From positions 1-6,560 of the forward strand of contig JAJZWW010000187.1 in the NCBI GenBank assembly GCA_021846485.1: a DNA stretch of 6,560 bases, in the 5' to 3' direction. The notes below the pieces were generated by a model. It did no database searches. It saw only the letters and a list, made by a program, of their open reading frames with translations, and was not told where the DNA came from. A program made the position numbers and the translations under genes. Each line of letters starts with the position of its first letter. Position 1 is the stretch's first letter. The stretch is from Actinomycetes bacterium. Lineage in GTDB: Bacteria; Actinomycetota; Acidimicrobiia; Acidimicrobiales; Palsa-688. Below, in pieces: positions 1 to 4,806 of this stretch.

Positions 1-1053
1 CTGGGCGGTCCGGTGGTGGGGATCACCGGGTCGGTCGGCAAGACCTCCACCAAGGACCTGCTGGCCGCCGCCCTCGGCGGGCACTGGAGGGTGACGGCGA
101 GCGAGCAGTCGTTCAACAACGAGCTCGGGGTGCCGCTGACGCTCGCCAACGCCACCGGTGACACCCAGGTGGCGGTTGTCGAGATGGGGGCGCGTGGGTT
201 CGGCCACATCGCCCTGCTCTGCGACATCGCACGACCCACGGTGGGGGTCGTGACCGCGGTGCGGGGGGTGCACACCGAGCTGCTCGGCTCGATCGAAGGG
301 GTGCAGCGGGCCAAGTCGGAGCTGCCCGAGTCCCTCCCGGCGGACGGGACCGCGGTGCTCAACGCCGACGACCCGCGGGTGGCCGCGATGGCCCGCCGGA
401 CAGAGGCGCGGGTGGTCGGCTACTCCGCCGGTGGGGACCCGGCGGCGGAGGTCGCCGCCCGGGACGTCGTAGTCGGCGAGGACCTCAGAGCGCGCTTCCG
501 GCTCGACTCGGCGTGGGGGAGCGCCGAGGTGGCCCTCGCGGCGCGCGGCTTGCACCAGGTCCAAAACGCCCTCGCGGCACTCGCTGCGGCCCTCGTCTGC
601 GGGACCCCCCTCGGAGCCGCAGTGGACGGCATCGAGCGCGGGTCGCTGTCCCGGTGGCGGATGGAGCTGATCCGCACGCCCGCCGGGGTGAGCATCCTCA
701 ACGACGCCTACAACGCCAACCCGGCGTCGATGGCCGCGGCCCTGCACGCGCTCGCCTCGCTGCCCGCCCGCCGTCGCCTGGCGATCCTCGGCGAGATGGC
801 CGAGCTGGGCGCGGAGGGCCCGGCCGAGCACCGGGCCGTGGGGTCCCTCGCCGGCGAGCTCGGCATCGAGGTCTTCGCGGTGGGGACCAGCGCCTACGGC
901 GTCGAGCCGGTCGCGGGGGGGTCGTTCGAACCCGGGGTCCTGGTCGCCTCGCTGGGGGATCTGCAGGCCGGCGACGCGGTGCTGGTCAAGGGCAGCCGGG
1001 TCGCCCGTCTGGAGCGGGTCGTCTCCCTGCTCGCCCCGCAGGTCTGCTCGTAG
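1..1053 (+). CDS. murF: UDP-N-acetylmuramoyl-tripeptide--D-alanyl-D-alanine ligase, 5' partial
   Basis: MurF uses ATP to join D-Ala-D-Ala to the UDP-MurNAc-tripeptide in the cytoplasm, completing the pentapeptide precursor of peptidoglycan. The reading frame is open from base 1, so the start lies outside the window. About 350 residues are visible, against roughly 450 usual for the family, so the missing part is mostly the N-terminal UDP-substrate domain. The visible part opens with the Mur-ligase P-loop GITGSVGKTST (residues 7-17). It continues with VVEMGARGFGHI, the VLNADDPRV segment, SRWRMELI before the C-terminal domain, NDAYNANPAS (from residue 234), LGEMAELG and a late VLVKGSR. The order and spacing match MurF rather than MurC, MurD or MurE. 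The gene ends with TAG 16 nt from the end of a convergent gene, and no mraY or murD follows, so this copy is not in a typical dcw order on this side. Confidence 0.95.
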   Translation: MGGPVVGITGSVGKTSTKDLLAAALGGHWRVTASEQSFNNELGVPLTLANATGDTQVAVVEMGARGFGHIALLCDIARPTVGVVTAVRGVHTELLGSIEGVQRAKSELPESLPADGTAVLNADDPRVAAMARRTEARVVGYSAGGDPAAEVAARDVVVGEDLRARFRLDSAWGSAEVALAARGLHQVQNALAALAAALVCGTPLGAAVDGIERGSLSRWRMELIRTPAGVSILNDAYNANPASMAAALHALASLPARRRLAILGEMAELGAEGPAEHRAVGSLAGELGIEVFAVGTSAYGVEPVAGGSFEPGVLVASLGDLQAGDAVLVKGSRVARLERVVSLLAPQVCS

Positions 1054-1069
1054 CGGTCGGACCGGTCTT

Positions 1070-1390
1070 CTAGTTGCTCCGGCCGCCCGAGCTTCGCGAG
1101 TGGCTCACCCCCGGGATGTCCCTCCCGGGGGACTGGACCTGGTAGGCCAGCGGGTTGACGACCACCAGCGACCCGCCGCCACCCGGCACTGGGGCGAGGG
1201 CCGGGGTGCTGGTCGTCGGGGTGGGCACCGTGCTCTCCGGCGCGGTCCAAGGGAGGTTGCACGCCCCGAGCATGGTGGCGCCGGCGAGGAGCCCGGCAAC
1301 GACCCCTACCCGCCGCAGGAGCCGGCGCGCAGGGCGCGACTGGCCGCTGGTCGGCCGGGCCGGAGGCTCGGACGGTCGGCGGCTGGGCAT
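1070..1390 (-). CDS. Small putative lipoprotein, function unknown
   Basis: A 106-residue protein of no family I recognise. The start at ATG 1390 is chosen because GGAGGAG lies 3 nt before it, the clearest ribosome binding site in the window. Upstream in-frame starts as far as 1483 lack this. The N-terminus is basic (RRLLRR, residues 23-27), followed by a hydrophobic stretch VGVVAGLLAGATM and the lipobox LGAC with Cys44. This fits a type II signal peptide with lipid attachment and export to the outer face of the membrane. After Cys44 comes a Pro/Thr/Ser-rich linker (about residues 50-70), a GGGG turn, then a short segment GSLVVVNPLAYQVQ and a polar tail. The mature part is only about 63 residues, so it may act as a small surface anchor or be a decayed remnant of a longer lipoprotein. 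It lies 123 nt downstream of the deacetylase gene on the same strand. Confidence 0.65.
   Translation of the reverse strand: MPSRRPSEPPARPTSGQSRPARRLLRRVGVVAGLLAGATMLGACNLPWTAPESTVPTPTTSTPALAPVPGGGGSLVVVNPLAYQVQSPGRDIPGVSHSRSSGGRSN
1108..1131 (+). terminator. GC-rich hairpin downstream of murF
   Basis: A perfect 9-bp stem, CCCCCGGGA / TCCCGGGGG, with a 6-nt loop (1117-1122). It lies 54 nt past the murF stop and inside the last codons of the convergent lipoprotein gene. There is no T-run after it, so it is not a canonical Rho-independent terminator, but U-poor hairpins are common after actinobacterial genes. The strand is inferred from murF. It may instead simply encode the SPGRDIPG part of the lipoprotein. 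Confidence 0.3.
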
Positions 1391-1393
1391 CGG

Positions 1394-1400
1394 CTCCTCC
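1394..1400 (-). promoter_or_regulatory. Ribosome binding site of the lipoprotein gene
   Basis: GGAGGAG on the minus strand, 3 nt before the ATG at 1390. It decides the start of the lipoprotein gene and is the only strong Shine-Dalgarno site seen in the window. Confidence 0.7.
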
Positions 1401-1409
1401 AGGGGGTGC

Positions 1410-1429
1410 ACCGGCGGCGTGCCGCCGGT
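1410..1429. repeat. 20-bp near-perfect palindrome upstream of the lipoprotein gene
   Basis: ACCGGCGGC, GT, GCCGCCGGT: 9-bp arms around a 2-nt centre. It ends 9 nt upstream of the lipoprotein Shine-Dalgarno site and so lies in the leader or promoter of that gene. It could be an operator for a dimeric regulator or a leader hairpin that affects access to the ribosome binding site. All-GC palindromes also arise by chance in DNA of this composition. Confidence 0.5.
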
Positions 1430-1463
1430 CGGGTGGGCGCCGGGCCGGCGGCCCAGCCCCCAC

Positions 1464-1469
1464 AGACTA
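1464..1469 (-). promoter_or_regulatory. Possible -10 box for the lipoprotein gene
   Basis: TAGTCT on the minus strand matches the TANNNT -10 pattern of actinobacterial housekeeping promoters. It lies in the 123-nt gap between the deacetylase stop and the lipoprotein start. A -35 at 17 nt would read TTCAGG, a poor match. It would give a leader of about 65-70 nt that includes the palindrome at 1410-1429. Weak evidence. Confidence 0.2.
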
Positions 1470-1513
1470 GGTCGCGCCGACATGGGCCTGAAATCGGCGT
1501 CGGGCGTCGCGGC

Positions 1514-2371
1514 TCAGGCCGGCTCGCGCCGCGGTGGCAGGCGACGCTGCGCGTCTCGCAGAGCCCTCCACCCGATGAGGGTGACCCCCCCCTGGCGGGC
1601 CAGGCGGCCGAGGGAGTCGCTCTCGTGGGCCACGGTATGGTCCTCGACCCGGGCGGGCCAGTCCGGCGCCACCGAGCGCAGGTCGGGGCCGTCGGCCGCA
1701 GGGCGGAGCACGAGCTCGGTAACCCCGGGAGGGAGGTCGGCGAGCTGCTCCTCGACCGCGAGGCGGGCGCTGCGGTTGCGGGGGACGCGGATCACCTCGT
1801 CGGGGGTCAGCACCCCCTCGGCGGTGGCGAGGTCCCGGAAGCGGAAGCCGATCGCCCGTTCCGCTGCCGCCGGCGGGAGGCGCAGCGGCAGGCGGAGCTC
1901 GCAGGCCAGCTCCAGGGCCACGTCGAAGAACTCCGGGCGCAGCTCGAGTGCACCGAGGTGGGCGCTCAGGTGGGAGACATCGAAACCCCAGTAGACCGCT
2001 CGCTCGATCTGGGCCCGGCACTCCCGCCTGACCTCCTCGGTGTCCCCGTGGTCCCAGAGGTCCTCGAGGGTCCGGGGGAAGCCGCCGTCGCCGTCCAGCA
2101 GCGAGGGGCAGTGGGTGATCGGGCCCCACCTGAGCAGGTCGTACTCGGCGTTCAAGGTCAGGTGGACGCCGACGTCTTCTCCCCGGTAGCGCGCGGCCGC
2201 CTCCCGAGCCCAGGGTCCGGGCACCACCAGCCCGGCGGAGGTCGCCATCCCCTGGCGCAGGGAGCCGTAGACCCCCAGGTTGTGGGAGTGGGTCACGCCC
2301 AGCTCGTCGCAGGTGACGATCAGCATCCGGGCGTCGGCTTCCCTTCCGAGGGCGGCAGCGAGCGCGGTCAC
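1514..2371 (-). CDS. ChbG/YdjC-like carbohydrate deacetylase with altered active-site residues
   Basis: A 285-residue cytosolic protein of the YdjC/ChbG/HpnK group, metal-dependent enzymes that remove N-acetyl groups from small sugars or glycolipid head groups. Family landmarks in order: RMLIVTCDELG (15-25, the site of the usual NADDFG), HSHNLGVY, GMATSAGLVVPGPW, DVGVHLTL with His70, the RWGPI loop, VSHLSAHLGAL with His134 and His138, and VTLIGWRALRD near the end. Three positions differ from the family pattern: DD becomes Asp22-Glu23, the HLDSH-type motif reads HLSAH, and the late HPg-like motif reads LRPA. The start is GTG at 2371, because an in-frame TAG lies 9 nt upstream and the segment LGREADAR before the first strand resembles the LGYPADAR-type N-terminus of relatives as I recall them. 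ATG at 2326 is the alternative. No convincing ribosome binding site was seen for either. Substrate unknown. Confidence 0.85.
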   Translation of the reverse strand: MTALAAALGREADARMLIVTCDELGVTHSHNLGVYGSLRQGMATSAGLVVPGPWAREAAARYRGEDVGVHLTLNAEYDLLRWGPITHCPSLLDGDGGFPRTLEDLWDHGDTEEVRRECRAQIERAVYWGFDVSHLSAHLGALELRPEFFDVALELACELRLPLRLPPAAAERAIGFRFRDLATAEGVLTPDEVIRVPRNRSARLAVEEQLADLPPGVTELVLRPAADGPDLRSVAPDWPARVEDHTVAHESDSLGRLARQGGVTLIGWRALRDAQRRLPPRREPA

Positions 2372-2422
2372 CGCCGCCGGCTACCCGTCGCCGACCGCCG
2401 CGGTTGCCACGCCGGGCGCTCG

Positions 2423-2443
2423 CGCGCCGCTCCGGGCGGCGCG
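2423..2443. repeat. GC hairpin in the divergent control region
   Basis: CGCGCCGC and GCGGCGCG pair over 8 bp around the loop TCCGG. It lies 51 nt upstream of the GTG start of the deacetylase gene. It may be a leader hairpin or a product of base composition. The rest of 2372-2533 shows no gene with coding character. Confidence 0.3.
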
Positions 2444-2533
2444 GCTCGCGCCAAGCGGGTCCTCTCCCATGACCGGAGCCTACCGGCGGCGGGCCACCGG
2501 GCCCGGGGCCGCCTGGGAGCTACTGAGAAGGAG

Positions 2534-2601
2534 CTTGCCTGCTGGGCTTCTTCACCAGCCGTCACCTCGGGGTCTGGGTGCGAAACAGTCCAGCAGGCGA
2601 G
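2534..2601. repeat. Interrupted inverted repeat between divergent genes
   Basis: CTTGCCTGCTGG (2534-2545) and CCAGCAGGCGAG (2590-2601) are inverted copies with one difference, which would be a G-U pair in RNA. The arms can be extended to 2530 and 2605 by further Watson-Crick and G-U pairs, giving a 16-bp stem. The 44-nt interior can form a second imperfect stem around CCAG (2555-2558) and CTGG (2574-2577). It lies upstream of the oxidoreductase start at 2626 and overlaps where its -35 would be. It may be a pair of operator half-sites or an RNA structure, as discussed in the findings. Confidence 0.6.
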
Positions 2602-2611
2602 TTTCCCCCGG

Positions 2612-2617
2612 TAGCGT
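2612..2617 (+). promoter_or_regulatory. Candidate -10 box for a leaderless oxidoreductase transcript
   Basis: TAGCGT fits TANNNT and is followed by exactly 8 nt before GTG 2626. No Shine-Dalgarno site precedes that GTG, so a transcript starting at or next to the start codon would be leaderless, as is common in actinobacteria. No good -35 was seen 16-18 nt upstream. The right arm of the inverted repeat ends 7-11 nt upstream, a suitable place for a regulator. Confidence 0.4.
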
Positions 2618-2625
2618 CGCCGGGC

Positions 2626-3588
2626 GTGGCCTACGGCATCACCGTCCCCTTCGCCGGCGTCACGCTGGCCGAGCACCGCAGCTGGTTCGAGGAGCTCGCC
2701 GAGCTGGGCTACAGCGACGTCTGGTCGTCGGAGGCGGACGGCACCGACGCGTTCACCCCGCTGGCCCTGGCAGCCGCCTGGGCGCCGTCGCTCCGGCTCG
2801 GCACGGCGATCGTCCCCGCCTACACCCGCGGACCGGCGCTGATCGCCCAGTCGGTGGCCGCCCTGGCGGAGGCGGCGCCGGGACGCTTCGCGTTCGGGAT
2901 CGGTACCTCCTCGGAGGTGATCGTCCGACGCTGGAACGACGTGGAGTTCGACAAGCCCCTCCAGCGCACCCGCGACGTCGTCCGCTTCCTGCGCGCCGCC
3001 CTCGCCGGCGAGCGGGTCGACGAGGAGTACGAGACGTTCCGGGTGAGGGGCTTCCGGCTCGGCCGCCCGCCGGCACAGGTGCCCCCGATCCTCGTCGCCG
3101 CCCTCCGCCCCGGCATGCTGCACCTGGCCGGCCAGGAGGGCGACGGCGCGATCATCAACTGGCTCGCCGCCGACGACGTCCCCCGGGTGGTCGGCGAGAT
3201 GGGCCCGGGCCGGGACGTGGTGGCCCGGATATTCGTGTGCCCCTCGGAGGACACCTCCGCAGTCCGGGAGCACGCCCGGAGACTGGTCGCCGCGTACCTC
3301 ACGGTGCCGGTGTACGCCGCCTTCCACGACTGGCTCGGCCGGGGCGACCAGCTGCGCGCGATGGCAGAGGCGTGGGCGGCCGGGGACCGCAAGGCGGCGG
3401 TCGCCGCGATCCCCGACGAGGTGGTCGACGCCTTGGTCCTGCACGGCTCGCCCGGGTCGGTCCGCGCCCAGGTGCAGCGCTACGTCGACAACGGGGTGAC
3501 CACCCCGGTGCTGGCCCTGCTCCCCTTCGCCGGCGTCGACCAGCGGGCCGCGCTACAGCAGCTGGCCCCACGAGCCCCGCAGCGGTAG
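2626..3588 (+). CDS. LLM-class F420-dependent oxidoreductase
   Basis: A 320-residue TIM-barrel protein of the luciferase-like superfamily, probably using reduced F420 (FMN is the alternative) for hydride transfer to an unknown substrate in the cytoplasm. It begins MAYGITVPFAGVT, with strand 1 of the barrel directly at the N-terminus. It continues with FEELAELGYSDVWSSE (21-36), LRLGTAIVPAYTRGP (57-70), the family signature GRFAFGIGTSS (87-96), WNDVEFDKPLQRTRD, PPILVAALRPGMLHLAG (153-169) and GAIINWL (174-180). The last two blocks resemble the Rv3093c-type subgroup. Start choice: GTG 2626 puts the first strand at the N-terminus and follows a -10-like box. An in-frame GTG at 2578 would add 16 residues encoded partly by the inverted repeat and is less likely. 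It diverges from the deacetylase gene and overlaps the convergent small gene by 36 bp. Confidence 0.9.
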   Translation: MAYGITVPFAGVTLAEHRSWFEELAELGYSDVWSSEADGTDAFTPLALAAAWAPSLRLGTAIVPAYTRGPALIAQSVAALAEAAPGRFAFGIGTSSEVIVRRWNDVEFDKPLQRTRDVVRFLRAALAGERVDEEYETFRVRGFRLGRPPAQVPPILVAALRPGMLHLAGQEGDGAIINWLAADDVPRVVGEMGPGRDVVARIFVCPSEDTSAVREHARRLVAAYLTVPVYAAFHDWLGRGDQLRAMAEAWAAGDRKAAVAAIPDEVVDALVLHGSPGSVRAQVQRYVDNGVTTPVLALLPFAGVDQRAALQQLAPRAPQR

Positions 3589-3918
3589 CCGGGGGCTGCT
3601 GGCGGCGTCGAGCTTCCCGGGAGCGACCCGGGGGTCCCGGAGGGGACGCTGCCGGGCGGGGGCCGGGCCGCTCTGCTCGAAGAGCGCGAGCTGCACGGAG
3701 CGCCCGGCCCGGGCGGTGAGCGGCTCCCACTCCCGGCCACCACGGGGGCCGGTCAGGGCGACCCGGATCGCCTGCACCGGCACGCTGCGGGTGGCGCCGG
3801 TCTGGTCGTGGATCGCGACGCTTCCGTCGCGTTCGCGGTGGCTGACGCTGCCCGGCCGCCACCGGCCCCCGCCGACCGGTCGCCACCGGATCGGCTCCCC
3901 GCGGTCCAGCCCGAGCAC
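3553..3918 (-). CDS. Small uncharacterised protein rich in Arg, Trp and Gly
   Basis: A 121-residue protein I cannot assign to a named family. The core (residues 5-80) reads like a compact beta-rich domain: GEPIRWRPVGGGRWRPGSV, then RERDGSVAIHDQ, TRSVPVQAIRVALTGPRGG and REWEPLTARA, ending QLALF. Alternating hydrophobic strands, three tryptophans and a basic surface suggest a small barrel, perhaps SH3-like or Tudor-like and perhaps nucleic-acid binding; this is inference only. The tail (82-121) is Pro/Arg-rich and looks disordered. Third codon positions from GTG 3918 onward are almost all G or C, which supports coding. Upstream in-frame starts (GTG 4023, TTG 4056) would add a stretch with many A/T third positions, such as AGT AGT, CGA GAA GGT and GAT, so they are not used. 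The 3' end overlaps the oxidoreductase gene by 36 bp. Confidence 0.6.
   Translation of the reverse strand: MLGLDRGEPIRWRPVGGGRWRPGSVSHRERDGSVAIHDQTGATRSVPVQAIRVALTGPRGGREWEPLTARAGRSVQLALFEQSGPAPARQRPLRDPRVAPGKLDAASSPRLPLRGSWGQLL
3614..3634 (+). terminator. Hairpin downstream of the oxidoreductase gene
   Basis: Two CCCGGG blocks (3616-3621 and 3627-3632) pair around the loop AGCGA, with two more G-U pairs at the base on the + strand. It begins 25 nt after the oxidoreductase stop, within the convergent small gene. There is no T-run. The placement mirrors the hairpin after murF, also inside a convergent neighbour. Confidence 0.3.
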
Positions 3919-4029
3919 GGACAGGCCGCCGTGACCTTCTCGGTCGTCACTACTGCCGCAGAGGTCCTTGCCGGCATCGCCTCCCCGGTCGGTCCCGCGA
4001 CGGGCCCCGCCGTGCCGAACCACGGGAGA

Positions 4030-4056
4030 AGCATACGGCCTCGGGGGCTGTCCCAA
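4030..4056 (-). promoter_or_regulatory. Candidate promoter for the small gene
   Basis: On the minus strand TATGCT (4035-4030) is a good -10 hexamer, and TTGGGA (4056-4051) matches four of six -35 positions, but with a short 15-nt spacer. It lies in the 192-nt gap between the DsbA-like gene and the small gene. The leader to GTG 3918 would be about 105 nt. A leaderless start at GTG 4023 also fits geometrically, but the codons there look non-coding. Confidence 0.3.
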
Positions 4057-4082
4057 CCGCCCGAGCAGCCGCGCCGGGCGGT
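4056..4082. repeat. 8-bp inverted repeat between the DsbA-like and small genes
   Basis: ACCGCCCG and CGGGCGGT form perfect arms around an 11-nt interior (4064-4074). The left arm touches the -35-like TTGGGA of the candidate promoter. It may be an operator or a second terminator stem for the DsbA-like gene. Confidence 0.4.
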
Positions 4083-4090
4083 CCGGCAGG

Positions 4091-4110
4091 CGCCCGCCGC
4101 CCGGTGGGCG
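4091..4110 (-). terminator. Hairpin directly after the DsbA-like stop codon
   Basis: On the minus strand CGCCCACC and GGCGGGCG pair over 8 positions with one A-C mismatch around the loop GGGC, starting at the base after the TGA. No U-run follows. It is a plausible U-poor terminator of the upstream gene. Confidence 0.35.
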
Positions 4111-4713
4111 TCAGTTGGGGATGCGGGTCTGTTTGAGCTCGTTGAGCTCCGGCCAGCCGGTGAGCAGCTCGACGATCCGGGCGATCGTGGAGACCGCCTT
4201 GGTGGCATCGCCGTCGGGGCGGTCCATCAGGCGCACGAAGGTGGCGGTGTTGCCGAGGACGAAAGTCGGCACGCCGAACACCTCGTGGCCGTCGACCGCG
4301 CCCATGTGCTCCTTGCGGAACGCCTCCAGCGGCCACCCGGCGTCGACCTCGGCGAACACATCGGCGGCCGCCACGCCGGCGGACTCGAGCACCGGGGCGA
4401 TCACCTCGCGGCGGCGCAGGTCCGCCCCGTCGCGGTGGCGGGCGTCGAACAGCGCCCGGTGGGTCGCCAGGAACCGCTCGGGCATCCGGTCCCGCACGAC
4501 GATGCCCACCTCGTTGGCGAGCAGCCCGGGGTAGCGGTCCGGCTGGTCGAACACCGCCGGCTGGCCCTCCTCTACATGGGGCTGGTCGAGCGAGAACGCC
4601 ACGAACTGCACGTCCCAGGGTCCTCCGGCCTCGAGGGCGATGACCAGGTGCTCGTGGACGTTGCGGGCGAACGGGCAGCGGTAGTCCCAGGTGACGGCGA
4701 ACGACGTAGGCAT
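4111..4713 (-). CDS. DsbA-family thioredoxin-fold protein with a single cysteine
   Basis: A 200-residue thioredoxin-fold protein of the DsbA/FrnE-like group, which includes mycothiol-dependent reductases of the Rv2466c type. After a first strand (SFAVTWDY) comes the active-site segment YRCPFAR with Cys13, where two-cysteine members have CPxC. A long helical insert follows (VVRDRMPERFLATHRALFDARH, then the 100-135 region). The diagnostic cis-proline loop is VFGVPTFVLG with Pro149. Cys13 is the only cysteine. There is no signal peptide, so the protein is cytoplasmic. A single reactive Cys suggests a monothiol mechanism using a low-molecular-weight thiol such as mycothiol, or a glutathione-transferase-like isomerase role; this is inference. 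The ATG at 4713 sits at the family's N-terminus. Only a weak GGCGG-type ribosome site precedes it. It lies 93 nt downstream of the PAP2 gene on the same strand. Confidence 0.88.
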   Translation of the reverse strand: MPTSFAVTWDYRCPFARNVHEHLVIALEAGGPWDVQFVAFSLDQPHVEEGQPAVFDQPDRYPGLLANEVGIVVRDRMPERFLATHRALFDARHRDGADLRRREVIAPVLESAGVAAADVFAEVDAGWPLEAFRKEHMGAVDGHEVFGVPTFVLGNTATFVRLMDRPDGDATKAVSTIARIVELLTGWPELNELKQTRIPN

Positions 4714-4736
4714 GGTCGGTCCAACCCGCCGCCGGC

Positions 4737-4755
4737 GCAGGGGATTCCCCCCTGC
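4737..4755 (-). terminator. Hairpin between the PAP2 and DsbA-like genes
   Basis: GCAGGGG and CCCCTGC pair over 7 bp around ATTCC. Further stems lie nearby: GCCCG/CGGGC at 4771-4785, and ACCGG/CCGGT at 4788-4807, which reaches into the PAP2 stop codon. Together they fill much of this 93-nt gap and could end transcription of the nuclease-PAP2 pair, although none has a U-run. Partial read-through into the DsbA-like gene remains possible. Confidence 0.3.
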
Positions 4756-4806
4756 CGGCCCGCTCGTGCCGCCCGTCCCGCGGGCATACCGGGCGCAGGC
4801 GTCCGG

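Noticed and set aside
2381..2470. Short minus-strand open frame before the deacetylase, in the same frame and ending at a TAG
   Set aside because: It could be read as a disrupted N-terminus, but the product is Ala/Gly/Arg-rich with no motif, and the family's N-terminus is already complete downstream of the TAG.
1100..2614. A 504-codon open frame on the + strand
   Set aside because: Antisense to the deacetylase and lipoprotein genes. The translation has no recognisable domain.
2280..3719. A 479-codon open frame on the + strand across the oxidoreductase gene
   Set aside because: It is in another frame of the oxidoreductase, gives an Arg/Pro/Gly-rich product without motifs, and crosses the divergent control region.
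3919..4056. Longer N-terminus for the small gene (GTG 4023 or TTG 4056)
   Set aside because: Third codon positions in this stretch are often A or T, unlike the rest of the gene, and the encoded residues are low-complexity. The TATGCT box 6 nt before GTG 4023 is more likely just a promoter.
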